Below, piece after piece: positions 8,978-17,366 of a stretch of 64,000 nt of DNA. The translations under genes were made by a program, and so were the position numbers. The DNA is from Poindextera sp963706385 (lineage in GTDB: Bacteria; Pseudomonadota; Alphaproteobacteria; Caulobacterales; Caulobacteraceae), in contig OY970153.1 in NCBI GenBank assembly GCA_963706385.1, forward strand, positions 2,790,001 through 2,854,000. The letters are read 5' to 3'. Each line of letters starts with the position of its first letter. Positions within the stretch are counted from its first letter, which is position 1. The notes under the pieces are model-generated. The model saw only the letters and a program-made list of their open reading frames with translations. It ran no database searches and was not told the origin of the DNA.

Positions 8978-9397
8978 ATGCGTCCGAACGACCTGAAGAT
9001 CGCTTCGAGCTACCAGATCGGCCAGCTCTGCCAGCACTTCTCGATCAGCCCCCGCGCGCTGCGGTTCTACGAGGAGAAGGGTCTGATCGCGCCCCGCCGC
9101 GGCGCGCACAAGACGCGCCAGTATTCGCGGGCGGACTTCAACCGGGTGCAGGTGATCTCCTGGGGCCGGCGGGCGGCGCTGAGCCTGGAGGAGATCCGCG
9201 AACTGCTGGACGACTACGACCGCGCCGACCACGGTCGGCGGCAGTTGGACAAGGCGCTGGGCAAGCTGCGCGAGAAGGCCGAACGGCTGGACGCCCAGCG
9301 GACCCACATCGCCGCCGAGATCGAGGCGCTGGAACGGCGCCTGGCCGAGCTGGACGCCGAACCGCAAGGCCCCGGACGCCTCGCGGCCTACGGCTGA
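8978..9397 (+). CDS. MerR family transcriptional regulator
   Basis: 139 residues from the ATG at 8978; an upstream in-frame GTG at 8843 would add 45 unconserved residues, so it is rejected. The winged helix YQIGQLCQHFSISPRALRFYEEKGLI is a textbook MerR DNA-binding start, followed by RQYSRADFNRVQVI and a long coiled coil (DKALGKLREKAERLDAQ..EALERRLAELDAE) for dimerisation. There is no cysteine pattern for metal sensing. Short MerR proteins of this type commonly sit with acyl-CoA metabolism genes in alphaproteobacteria. It is divergent from the ScfR-type regulator. Confidence 0.9.
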   Translation: MRPNDLKIASSYQIGQLCQHFSISPRALRFYEEKGLIAPRRGAHKTRQYSRADFNRVQVISWGRRAALSLEEIRELLDDYDRADHGRRQLDKALGKLREKAERLDAQRTHIAAEIEALERRLAELDAEPQGPGRLAAYG

Positions 9398-9496
9398 GCG
9401 CGGCGAGCGCCCCATAGTCTTCGGCCGCCCCGAGGCGCCGCTGCAAGTGCTGTTGGTCGGGCGAGATCGCCCCGCCGACGCGGTAGAACCGGCCGT

Positions 9497-10396
9497 TCAA
9501 CGCGCGGAGAGTCGGCGAGCCAGGAACTCGACCAGCACCTCGACCCTCGCGGGCCGCGGGTCGCCGGGCGGAGTGAGCAGGTGCAGGAAGCTGTCCGCCA
9601 TCGACCAATCGCTCATCACCGCCTCCAGCTCGCCATCGGCCAGGGCCTCGGCGACCACGAAGTCCGGCTGCACCGCGATCCCCAGACCCGCCAACAGAGC
9701 GGGCATCAAGGCATCGGCGTTGTTGGCTCGAAGCGGCCCTGCCGGCCGCACCGAGACCGCCTCGCCCGCCGCATTGGAAAAGCGCCAGACATCCGGCGTC
9801 GCCAGATAGGCGTAGCCGAGGCAGATGTGTTCAGCGAGATGGGCCGGATGGCTCGGCCGCCCGCGCCGCTCGAAATAGGTCGGCGCGCCGACCACCATGC
9901 GCCGCACCGGGCGGAGCCGGCGGGCGCGCAGCGATGAATCCGGCAGGATTCCGATGCGCAGCGCGGCGTCGAACCCCTCGCCGATCAGGTCCACAACCGC
10001 GTCGCTCAGGTGAAGGTCGATCGAGACGTCCGGATAGAGGGCGAGGAACTGCGGCAGGATCGGCGCGATTTTCCTGAGGCCGAAGGACATTGGCGCGGCC
10101 AGCCGCGTCACGCCTCTGGGCGTCGCCGACTGGGCCAGGGCGTCGGCCTCGACCGCCTCGGCGTCAGCCAGCAGCGTCGCGGCCCGCTGGGCCAGGCCGC
10201 GTCCCAGATCGGTCAGCGCCAGCCGGCGCGAGGTGCGGTTGAAAAGGCGCGCGCCGAGCCTTTGCTCCAACCGGCTGACGGCCTTGGAGACAGTCGCCTT
10301 GGACAGGGCCAGCTCGTCCGCCGCCCTGGCGAAGGAGCGGCGTTCGGCCACCTTGGCGAAGATGGCGAGGCCTTCGAGGTCGGGCAGATTCGACAT
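9497..10396 (-). CDS. LysR family transcriptional regulator
   Basis: 299 residues, the family length. N-terminal winged helix (LEGLAIFAKVAERRSFARAADELALSKATVSKAVSRLEQRLG) followed by a periplasmic-binding-like effector domain (RLAAPMSFGLRKIAPILPQFLALYPDVSIDLHLSD). It is divergent from the pirin and WrbA genes and most likely controls them; this gene order is common in proteobacteria. A TAGAAACA/TGTTTCTA inverted repeat lies just upstream of its ATG. Confidence 0.93.
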   Translation of the reverse strand: MSNLPDLEGLAIFAKVAERRSFARAADELALSKATVSKAVSRLEQRLGARLFNRTSRRLALTDLGRGLAQRAATLLADAEAVEADALAQSATPRGVTRLAAPMSFGLRKIAPILPQFLALYPDVSIDLHLSDAVVDLIGEGFDAALRIGILPDSSLRARRLRPVRRMVVGAPTYFERRGRPSHPAHLAEHICLGYAYLATPDVWRFSNAAGEAVSVRPAGPLRANNADALMPALLAGLGIAVQPDFVVAEALADGELEAVMSDWSMADSFLHLLTPPGDPRPARVEVLVEFLARRLSAR

Positions 10397-10404
10397 GTTA
10401 GTTT

Positions 10405-10432
10405 TAGAAACAATGATTTTCGAATGTTTCTA
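10405..10432. promoter_or_regulatory. candidate LysR operator, TAGAAACA-N12-TGTTTCTA
   Basis: Perfect 8-bp arms with a 12-bp AT-rich spacer, starting 9 bases upstream of the LysR start and about 105 bases upstream of the pirin gene. The surrounding sequence is clearly AT-rich against a GC-rich background, as expected of a divergent promoter. LysR sites are usually interrupted dyads of this size. Confidence 0.6.
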
Positions 10433-10536
10433 TTTATGATCTGTCACGCCGTCCATAGATATCGCCGCGAAGACACCCGCAGCGCCAAACGGTCCCGCGC
10501 TTTCCGGGGTCGGCGGACGGGCGGAGGAGAGCCATC

Positions 10537-11235
10537 ATGATCGATCGCAGACCGTTTTCCAGCCTCGGCGGCGCGGACCACGGCTGGCTGAAGACCCGGC
10601 ATCATTTCTCGTTCGCCGACTACCATGACCCGCTCCGCATGGGCCACGGCGCCTTGCGGGTGTGGAACGACGACGAGATCGCGCCGAACGCCGGCTTTCC
10701 GCCGCATCCCCATGCCGACATGGAGATCATCACCTATGTCCGCGAGGGCGCCATCACTCACAGGGACAGCCTGGGCAACCAGGGGCGCACCGCCGCCGGC
10801 GACGTCCAGGTGATGAGCGCCGGGACCGGAATCCGCCACGCCGAATACAATCTCGAGCCGACAACCACCAAGATCTTCCAGATCTGGATCCGGCCGGACC
10901 GTCCCGGCGGCGCGCCGACCTGGGGGGCCAAGCCTTTCCCCAAGGCCGATCGCTCGGGCCGCCTGGTCACCCTGGCCAGCGGAATCGCCGGCGACGACGA
11001 GGCCCTGCCGATCCGGACCCAGGCGCGGGTGCTGGGCGCGACGCTGAAGGCTGGCGAGCGCATCGACTATCCGCTGGGCGCCGAGCGCCACGCCTATCTG
11101 GCGCTCGCCAAGGGCGCGGCCGAGGTCAATGGCGTGCGGATCGACGCGCGCGACGGCGCCGCCATCGCCAACGAAGCGGCCCTGGCCATCACCGCCGCCG
11201 AAGACACCGAACTCGTCCTGGTCGACGCGGCCTGA
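10537..11235 (+). CDS. pirin family protein (cupin; possible quercetin dioxygenase)
   Basis: 232 residues, a bicupin of the YhhW/pirin type. The metal-binding histidines are visible in PPHPHADMEIITYVREG and in MSAGTGIRHAEYN. Members bind iron in the cytoplasm and some cleave quercetin; others act as redox-sensitive regulators. The N-terminal HGWLKTRHHFSFADY is a strong pirin signature. It is followed after 45 bp by WrbA and is divergent from a LysR gene, so an oxidative or quinone-stress response is the likely setting. Confidence 0.93.
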   Translation: MIDRRPFSSLGGADHGWLKTRHHFSFADYHDPLRMGHGALRVWNDDEIAPNAGFPPHPHADMEIITYVREGAITHRDSLGNQGRTAAGDVQVMSAGTGIRHAEYNLEPTTTKIFQIWIRPDRPGGAPTWGAKPFPKADRSGRLVTLASGIAGDDEALPIRTQARVLGATLKAGERIDYPLGAERHAYLALAKGAAEVNGVRIDARDGAAIANEAALAITAAEDTELVLVDAA

Positions 11236-11280
11236 CCGCCGCGCGGCCTCTTCTTCCTCCCCAACCCTAGGAAACATCCG

Positions 11281-11880
11281 ATGCCCAAGGTTCTCGTCCT
11301 GTATCATTCCGCCTACGGACATATCGAAAAGATGGCCGAGGCCGTCGCCGAAGGCGCCCGCGAAGCCGGGGCTCAGGTCGACGTCAAGCGCGTGCCCGAA
11401 ACCGTCCCGCCCGAGATCGCCAAGGCGGCCCACTTCAAGCTCGACCAGGCCGCGCCGGTGGCCAGCGTCGCGGAGTTGGCGAACTACGACGCCATCGTGA
11501 TCGGCGTCGGCACCCGCTTCGGCCGCATGGCCTCGCAGATGGCGAGCTTCCTCGACCAGGCGGGCGGGCTGTGGGCGCGCGGGGCGTTGAACGGCAAGGT
11601 CGGCGGCGCCTTCACCTCGACCGCGACCCAGCATGGCGGCCAGGAGACCACGCTGTTCTCGATCATCACCAACCTCTTGCACTTCGGCATGGTGATCGTG
11701 GGCCTGGACTACGGCTACGCCGGCCAGATGACCCTGGACGAGATCACCGGCGGCAGCCCCTATGGCGCCACCACCCTGGCTGGCGGCGACGGCTCGCGCC
11801 AGCCGAGCGCCAACGAACTGACCGGCGCCCGCTACCAGGGCCGCAAGATCGCGGAGGCGGCGAAGAAGCTGCACGGCTGA
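11281..11880 (+). CDS. wrbA: NAD(P)H:quinone oxidoreductase, type IV (WrbA)
   Basis: 199 residues, the size of WrbA. The flavodoxin-like FMN loop reads LVLYHSAYGHIEKMAEAVAEGA, and the second flavin loop FTSTATQHGGQETTLFSII is characteristic. The enzyme reduces quinones by two electrons and so avoids semiquinone radicals. It lies 45 bp after the pirin gene on the same strand, probably in one transcript under the divergent LysR regulator. A GC-rich hairpin (11889-11910) follows the stop. Confidence 0.95.
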   Translation: MPKVLVLYHSAYGHIEKMAEAVAEGAREAGAQVDVKRVPETVPPEIAKAAHFKLDQAAPVASVAELANYDAIVIGVGTRFGRMASQMASFLDQAGGLWARGALNGKVGGAFTSTATQHGGQETTLFSIITNLLHFGMVIVGLDYGYAGQMTLDEITGGSPYGATTLAGGDGSRQPSANELTGARYQGRKIAEAAKKLHG

Positions 11881-11888
11881 CTCGGAGG

Positions 11889-11910
11889 GAGCGCGGGACC
11901 GCCCGCGCTC
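11889..11910 (+). terminator. possible terminator hairpin after wrbA
   Basis: GAGCGCGGG and CCCGCGCTC form a perfect 9-bp stem with a 4-nt loop, 9 bases after the wrbA stop. There is no U-run after it, so intrinsic termination is only possible. Confidence 0.4.
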
Positions 11911-11944
11911 TCCTGCCCGCCGACCGCCTTCGTCTTCCAAACGT

Positions 11945-11996
11945 TAGAACGCGATGGGCGCCGAAACCGGCTTCCACTTTCGGCTAACGCGCTCTA
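11945..11996. repeat. palindromic repeat family A, copy 1
   Basis: A 52-bp unit beginning TAGAACGCG and ending CGCGCTCTA, with an inner CCGAAA/TTTCGG stem. It is nearly identical to 24931-24982 and related to 40703-40753 and 47523-47573. Lies between wrbA and the DUF35 gene. Confidence 0.85.
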
Positions 11997-12068
11997 GGCA
12001 GGGTGGGCGGCGTCCGGCGATGGCGGCGCGATTTGACATTCGCGGTTTCATTCCAAGGGACGCCATTG

Positions 12069-12473
12069 ATGGACAGGATACTGCCGCAGCCCACGCCGGA
12101 GACCCGGCATTTCTGGGACGGCTGCAAGGCGGGCGAGCTTCGCCTGCAACGCTGCACCGGCTGCGCCGAGAGCTATTTCCCGCCCCGCCCGTTCTGCCCG
12201 GCGTGCGGCTCGCGGGCGGTCGAGGTCTATGCGGCCAGCGGCCGGGCCAGCCTCTACAGCTATGTGATCAACCACCGGCCGCGGCCGGACATGGGAAGCG
12301 AGCCGCACTCGATCGCGGTGGTCACCCTGGCCGAGGGCCCGCGGATGATGACCAACATCGTCGGCTGCCCGCAGACGCCCGAGGCCCTGCGGCTCGACAT
12401 GCCGCTCGAGGTCACCTTCCTGAAGGCCAGCGACGATATCTCGCTGCCGCTGTTCCAGCCGGCGAAGGGGTGA
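12069..12473 (+). CDS. DUF35 OB-fold, zinc-ribbon protein (acyl-CoA partner of a thiolase-like enzyme)
   Basis: 134 residues from the ATG at 12069. A rubredoxin-like zinc ribbon (CTGC..CPAC, about residues 34-52) precedes an OB fold. In steroid side-chain and propionyl/acetyl-CoA pathways, DUF35 proteins form complexes with SCP2-type thiolases or aldolases (for example Ltp2 with ChsH2). Here it lies 5 bp before such a thiolase, so the two are almost certainly a complex. The upstream in-frame GTG at 12003 is too far upstream and unconserved. Confidence 0.9.
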   Translation: MDRILPQPTPETRHFWDGCKAGELRLQRCTGCAESYFPPRPFCPACGSRAVEVYAASGRASLYSYVINHRPRPDMGSEPHSIAVVTLAEGPRMMTNIVGCPQTPEALRLDMPLEVTFLKASDDISLPLFQPAKG

Positions 12474-12478
12474 TCGGG

Positions 12479-13636
12479 ATGAAACGGAAATCCGTCGCGA
12501 TCGTCGGCGCGGCCGAGACCACTCAGATGGGCAAGATCCCCGACACGTCCGTGCTGGGTCTGCACGGCGACGCCGCCCTCAACGCCCTGGCCGACGCCGG
12601 GCTGAAGCCCTCGGACATCGACGGGATCGCCACCGCCGGCGAGAGCCCGGTCCAGATCGCCAGCTACCTCGGCGTCACCCCGACCTGGGTGGACGGAACC
12701 AGCGTCGGCGGCTGCTCGTTCATGCTGCACGTGCGCCACGCGGCGGCGGCGATCAACGCGGGGCTGTGCAAGACCGTGCTGATCACCCACGGCGAAAGCG
12801 GCCGCTCGCGGATCGGCTCGTCCGGCTTCGGCCGCTCGCCGTCGAGCTGGGCCGGCCAGTTCGAGGTTCCATTCGGCGTCACCGCGCCGCCGACCATGTT
12901 CACCATCCCGGCCCTTCGCTACATGAAGACCTATGGCGTCACCGAGGCGCAGGTGGCGATGGTGGCGGTGATCCAGCGCGAATGGGCCGCGCTCAATCCG
13001 CGGGCCAGTTTTAAGGACCCGATCACCGTCGACGACGTCTTGAACTCGCCGATGATCGCCTGGCCGTTCCGCATGCTGATGTGCTGCCTGGTCACCGACG
13101 GCGGCGGGGCGCTGATCCTGACCAGCGCCGAGCGGGCCAGGGACTTCCCGCAAAAGCCGGTCTATGTGCTGGGGACCGGCGAAAGCGTCGAGACCCCGAT
13201 CGTCAGCCAGATGGAGGACTTCACCAGCTCCAAGGCGTTCCGCGTCTCGGGCCGCAAGGCGTTCGACGAGGCCGGGATCACCCACGCCGACGTTGACCAT
13301 CTGATGATCTACGACGCCTTCGCCCATCTGCCGCTCTACGGGCTGGAGGACCTCGGCTTCTGCGCGCCGGGCGAGGCCGCCGCCTTCATCGGCGAGCGCA
13401 ACACCGCCCCAACCTCGTCAACCGGGAAGATCGGCAAGCTGCCGCTGAACACCAACGGCGGGGGACTGTCCTACATGCATTCGGGCATGTACGGCATGTA
13501 TGCGTTGCAGGAGAGCGTGCGGCAGATGCGGGGGATCGCCCCGGCTCAGGTCGCGGGCGCGAAGATCGCGGTGAGCCACGGCGTCGGCGGCATGTTCGCC
13601 GCCTCGGGCACCATCGTCCTGACCAACCAGACCTAG
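12479..13636 (+). CDS. thiolase-fold / SCP2-type lipid-transfer protein (thiolase or retro-aldolase)
   Basis: 385 residues, shorter than classical thiolases and matching the SCP-x thiolase domain. It starts KRKSVAIVGAAETTQMGK. A cysteine (C79, VGGCSFMLHVRHAAAAINAG) lies at the nucleophile-loop position, and late residues SHGVGGMF replace the usual CxG loop. Such proteins either thiolyse 3-oxoacyl-CoA or, with a DUF35 partner, cleave beta-hydroxyacyl-CoA of sterol side chains. Tight coupling to the DUF35 gene (5 bp) favours the two-subunit form. Reaction not decided. Confidence 0.88.
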   Translation: MKRKSVAIVGAAETTQMGKIPDTSVLGLHGDAALNALADAGLKPSDIDGIATAGESPVQIASYLGVTPTWVDGTSVGGCSFMLHVRHAAAAINAGLCKTVLITHGESGRSRIGSSGFGRSPSSWAGQFEVPFGVTAPPTMFTIPALRYMKTYGVTEAQVAMVAVIQREWAALNPRASFKDPITVDDVLNSPMIAWPFRMLMCCLVTDGGGALILTSAERARDFPQKPVYVLGTGESVETPIVSQMEDFTSSKAFRVSGRKAFDEAGITHADVDHLMIYDAFAHLPLYGLEDLGFCAPGEAAAFIGERNTAPTSSTGKIGKLPLNTNGGGLSYMHSGMYGMYALQESVRQMRGIAPAQVAGAKIAVSHGVGGMFAASGTIVLTNQT

Positions 13637-13686
13637 GCCGGGCCGCGTCAATCCCGCGCGGGTGGAACCAAAAAGAGGGGGCAGGC

Positions 13687-15702
13687 ATGGGGATCGACAC
13701 GCCGCCGACCGTGGAGACCGTGGTCGTGCGGGCGATCCGCCTGCCCGAACCGGCGGGCGATCCGGCGTTTTCGATCATCCGGCTGGACCAGGCGAGCCTG
13801 CGGGCCAGCCCCCGGCTGGACGAGTCGCTGAGCGCGGTCCCGAGCTTTTCGCTGTTCCGGCGCACCTCCAGCCTGGCGGCCAATCCGACCACTCAGGGCG
13901 TCTCGCTGCGGGCCATCGCCGGCTCGGGCGCCAGCCGCGCCCTGGTCACCCTGGACGGGGTTCCCCAGAACGATCCGTTCGGCGGCTGGGTGATCTGGTC
14001 GGCCCTGCCCTCGGACCTGATCCAAGGCGCGGACATCGTACGCGGCGCGGGCGCGGGTCCCTATGGCGCCGGCGCTTTGACCGGCGTGGTCAGTCTGTCG
14101 GAAGACGACGAGGCCCCGGGCGGGATCGCGGCCGACGCCTCATATGGCGGCCTGGGCGACGTCGAGGGCCAGGCGATCGCCTCGGCCAAGTTCGGCGCGG
14201 CGAGCCTGCTTGTCAGCGCCGCCGGCGAGAGCACCCACGGCTTCGTTCCGGTCCGCTATGGCGCCGGCGCGGCCGACCGGCCGCTCGCCCTGCACGACTG
14301 GAGCACGTCGGCGCGGCTGACCGACGAGATCGGCCCGGGCGTGCTGGCGGCGCGGATTTCGGCGTTCCAGGAGGACCGCGGCGCGGGCCTCGTCGGCGCC
14401 GACTCGCGCGCGACGGGGCAGGAGGCGAGCCTTAGCTACACCCGCGCGCCGACCGCCGATGCGCTCGGCTACCGGCTGCAGGGCTGGGTGTTCAATTCGG
14501 GCCTGTCGAACACCTCGGTCTCGGTGGCGGCGAACCGGGCCACGGCCACGCCGTCGAACAACCAGTACGCCACGCCGGCGATCGGCTACGGCTTCAACGC
14601 CGCGGTGCGCCGCGCCGTCAACACCTATAGCTGGGAAGTCGGCGCCGACATCCGCGCGGCCAACGGCCAGAGCGAGGAACTGTACAGTTTTTCGGGCGGC
14701 GCCTTCACCCGCTCGCGGATCACCGGCGGCGCGAGCGTCGTCGGCGGCGTCTATATCGAGGCCGCCCGTGACTTCGGTCCATGGCTTCTGACCGGCGGGG
14801 CCCGGATCGACGGCTGGGACAACCTCGACACCCATCGCGTCGAGCGGCTGATCTCGACCGGCGCGATCAGCTACGACCAGCATCCGGGCGATCGCGGCGG
14901 CGTCCAGCCGACCGCCCGCATCGGCCTGCGCCGCGATCTGGACGGCGGCTACTATCTGCGCTCGGCGGCCTATGTCGGTTTTCGGCCGGCGACGCTGAAC
15001 GAGCTGGATCGCCCGTTCCGGGTCGGCAGCGATCTGACCGAGGCCAATCCGGCGTTGAAGCCCGAGAAATTATACGGCGTCGAGGTCGGCGTCGGCGGTG
15101 ATGGGGCCAGGGGCGCCTGGAGCCTGACCGCCTTCGCCAACCGGCTGCGGGACGCGGTCATCAACGCCACCATCGCCAAGGGTCCGACCGTCGACCTGTT
15201 CGATCCGATCGGCAACTTTGTCGCGGCCGGCGGGACCCTGTACCAGCGGCGCAACGTCGATCACATCGACGCCGCCGGCCTGGAGGCCGAGGCCCACCGC
15301 TCGCTCGGCGAGACGCTCAACGTCCGGATCGCGGCCGATTACACCTACGCCACGGTCGATGGCGGCGCCGCCGCGCCGCGGCTCACCGGCCTGCGCCCGG
15401 CCGAGACCCCGAGATTCGCGGCGACGGCGGGGATCGACTGGCGCGCGGCCTCGCGCCTGACCCTGAGCGCGGACGCCCGCTACGAAAGCGCGCGCTTCGA
15501 CGACGACCAGAACACCCGCCGGCTGGCGCCGGGCGTGACCGTCGACGCGCGGGCGCAGGTGCGGTTGACGCCAAGCGTCAGCGCCTACGTCGCCGCCGAC
15601 AACCTGTTCGACGCGGCGATCCAGACCGGGCGCACGGCGGCCAACGTGGTCAGCTACGACGCCCCGCGCACGGTGCGGGTCGGCGTCACCTTCCACCGAT
15701 AG
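13687..15702 (+). CDS. TonB-dependent outer-membrane receptor
   Basis: 671 residues with a plug domain (VVRAIRLPEP..QGVSLRAIAGSGASRALVTLDGVPQNDPFGGWVIWSALP..ADIVRGAGAGPYGAGALTGVVSL) and a C-terminal beta-barrel ending VGVTFHR. It imports a siderophore, vitamin or carbon substrate across the outer membrane using TonB energy. A strong GAGGGGG ribosome site lies 5 bases before the ATG. No signal peptide is visible at this start; the frame stays open upstream but has no good start before the thiolase gene. The TAG stop is also the first triplet of a palindromic repeat (15700). Ligand unknown. Confidence 0.9.
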   Translation: MGIDTPPTVETVVVRAIRLPEPAGDPAFSIIRLDQASLRASPRLDESLSAVPSFSLFRRTSSLAANPTTQGVSLRAIAGSGASRALVTLDGVPQNDPFGGWVIWSALPSDLIQGADIVRGAGAGPYGAGALTGVVSLSEDDEAPGGIAADASYGGLGDVEGQAIASAKFGAASLLVSAAGESTHGFVPVRYGAGAADRPLALHDWSTSARLTDEIGPGVLAARISAFQEDRGAGLVGADSRATGQEASLSYTRAPTADALGYRLQGWVFNSGLSNTSVSVAANRATATPSNNQYATPAIGYGFNAAVRRAVNTYSWEVGADIRAANGQSEELYSFSGGAFTRSRITGGASVVGGVYIEAARDFGPWLLTGGARIDGWDNLDTHRVERLISTGAISYDQHPGDRGGVQPTARIGLRRDLDGGYYLRSAAYVGFRPATLNELDRPFRVGSDLTEANPALKPEKLYGVEVGVGGDGARGAWSLTAFANRLRDAVINATIAKGPTVDLFDPIGNFVAAGGTLYQRRNVDHIDAAGLEAEAHRSLGETLNVRIAADYTYATVDGGAAAPRLTGLRPAETPRFAATAGIDWRAASRLTLSADARYESARFDDDQNTRRLAPGVTVDARAQVRLTPSVSAYVAADNLFDAAIQTGRTAANVVSYDAPRTVRVGVTFHR

Positions 15703-15893
15703 AGCGAGATGATTTCAAATTGAATTACTCTTTTGCTCCGCTCGTCCCGGCGAATGCCGGGATCCAGATCAAATGACGCTAGCCCGTCGGTGTTGTTTCG
15801 AATGTAGCGCTTCAGCTTTACGATCTGGGTCCCGGCATTCGCCGGGATGAGCGGTGGAGATACTTGGATCAAACTAAAGTCAACGCGCTTTAG
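15700..15893. repeat. palindromic repeat family B, copy 1 (about 194 bp)
   Basis: Begins TAGAGCGAGATGATTTC and ends AACGCGCTTTA. Internal long arms, each containing CCCGGCGAA(T)GCCGGGA, flank an AT-richer loop, so nearly the whole unit is an imperfect palindrome. It shares both ends and both arms with 17174-17366 and, inverted, 31750-32037. Its first TAG is the stop codon of the TonB receptor. Confidence 0.88.
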
Positions 15894-15896
15894 GGC

Positions 15897-17027
15897 TCAG
15901 CGCAGCACCCGCCGATCGACATGGGTCACGTCGGTCACCCCGGTCAGGGCCATGCTGACCGACAGCTCGCCCTGGATGATCTCGATCGCCCGCGCCACCC
16001 CCGCCTGGCCGCCGGCCGCCAGGGCGTAGAGGAAGGCCTTGCCGATCAGGCCGCCGCGCGCGCCCAGCGCCAGGGCCTTGAGCAGGTCCTGGCCCGACTG
16101 GATTCCGCCGTCGAACAGCACCTCGACCCGCTCGCCGACCGCCTGCGCGACCTCGCCCAGCACCGAGATCGAGGAGGGGGCGCTGTCGAGCTGGCGCCCG
16201 CCGTGGTTGGAGACCACGATCGCGTCCGCGCCGACGGACGCGGCGATGCGCGCGTCCTCGGCGTCCAGCACCCCCTTGAGGATCAGCTTGCCGGGCCAGA
16301 TCGCGCGGAACGCCTCGATGTCCGTCCAGCTCATCGCCGGATCGAACTGGCTGAGGATCCAGGCCGACAGCGAGGACAGATCGCTGGGCCGGCCCAGCTC
16401 GGTCAGGTTGCCGAAGGTGCGCCGGCGCCCGCGCAGCACGCCGAGCGCCCAGGCCGGCTTGCCGGCGATGTCCAGCGCGTTGCGCCAGGTCAGCCGGGGC
16501 GGCACCGACAGCCCGTTCTTGATGTCCTTGTGACGCTGGCCCTGCACCTGCAGGTCCAGGGTGACCACCAGGGCGGAGCACTCGGCGGCCCGGGCGCGCT
16601 CGATCAGCGCGCGGGTGAAGCCGCGGTCGCGCATCACATAGAGCTGGAACCAGAACGGCGCCTCCACCGCGCCGCGCACATCCTCGATCGAGCAGATCGA
16701 CATGGTCGACAGGCAGAACGGGATGCCCGCGGCCTGCGCCGCCCGCGCGCCGCAGATCTCGCCGTCGGGATGGAACAGGCCGGTCAGGCCGGTGGGGGCG
16801 ATGGCCAGCGGCAGGCTGACTGGCTGGCCGACCAGGGTGCTGGCCAGCGCGCGTTGAGAAACGTCGATCATCACCCGCTGGCGCAGGGTCATGGCGTCGA
16901 GGTCGCGGCGATTGGCGGCCAGGGTCAGCTCGCCGTAGGCGCCGCCGTCGGCGTATTCGAAGATGGCGCGCGGAATCCGCCGCCGGGCGATCTCGCGAAA
17001 ATCCCGAATGCAGGTCGCCCGCGCCAT
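15897..17027 (-). CDS. FMN-dependent alpha-hydroxy-acid oxidase/dehydrogenase (LldD-like)
   Basis: 376 residues, the size of L-lactate dehydrogenase LldD, mandelate dehydrogenase or lactate oxidase. The active-site signature SNHGGRQLDSAPSS contains the catalytic His and the substrate-carboxylate Arg; KGVLDAEDA holds the flavin lysine. It oxidises L-2-hydroxy acids to 2-oxo acids. It starts ATG at 17027 and lies between two family B repeats, alone on its strand. No membrane segment is obvious. Exact substrate unknown. Confidence 0.92.
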   Translation of the reverse strand: MARATCIRDFREIARRRIPRAIFEYADGGAYGELTLAANRRDLDAMTLRQRVMIDVSQRALASTLVGQPVSLPLAIAPTGLTGLFHPDGEICGARAAQAAGIPFCLSTMSICSIEDVRGAVEAPFWFQLYVMRDRGFTRALIERARAAECSALVVTLDLQVQGQRHKDIKNGLSVPPRLTWRNALDIAGKPAWALGVLRGRRRTFGNLTELGRPSDLSSLSAWILSQFDPAMSWTDIEAFRAIWPGKLILKGVLDAEDARIAASVGADAIVVSNHGGRQLDSAPSSISVLGEVAQAVGERVEVLFDGGIQSGQDLLKALALGARGGLIGKAFLYALAAGGQAGVARAIEIIQGELSVSMALTGVTDVTHVDRRVLR

Positions 17028-17173
17028 CGATCCCTCCGCAAACCGCCTCTATCGGACAGCGACTCCCGCCTACCGCCGGCTGGTCGCCAACGCCAGCCGG
17101 TTCGGATTCGTGTGTTAAATCTTCGAGCCCTGACGCCGGGAGTGGACCGGCGAGGCGCCCGGACGCTCGCGCC

Positions 17174-17366
17174 TAGAGCATGATGATATTAAGTTGAATC
17201 ACTTCATTGCTCCGCTCATCCCGGCGAAGGCCGGGACCCAGATCGTAGGGCTGAGAGGTTATATCTAGGATGATACGGATAAACTTGTGTTCGTTGATCT
17301 GGGTCCCGGCCTTCGCCGGGATGAGCGGTAGAGATACTTGGATCAACCTAAAATCAACACGCTCTA
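17174..17366. repeat. palindromic repeat family B, copy 2 (about 193 bp)
   Basis: Begins TAGAGCATGATG and ends AACACGCTCTA. The arms 17212-17244 and 17296-17328 are perfect 33-bp inverted repeats, and each arm can also fold on itself (CCCGGC/GCCGGG). The last three bases (CTA) are, on the minus strand, the TAG stop codon of the M20 gene. The rest of the gap (17028-17173) shows nothing I can assign. Confidence 0.9.
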
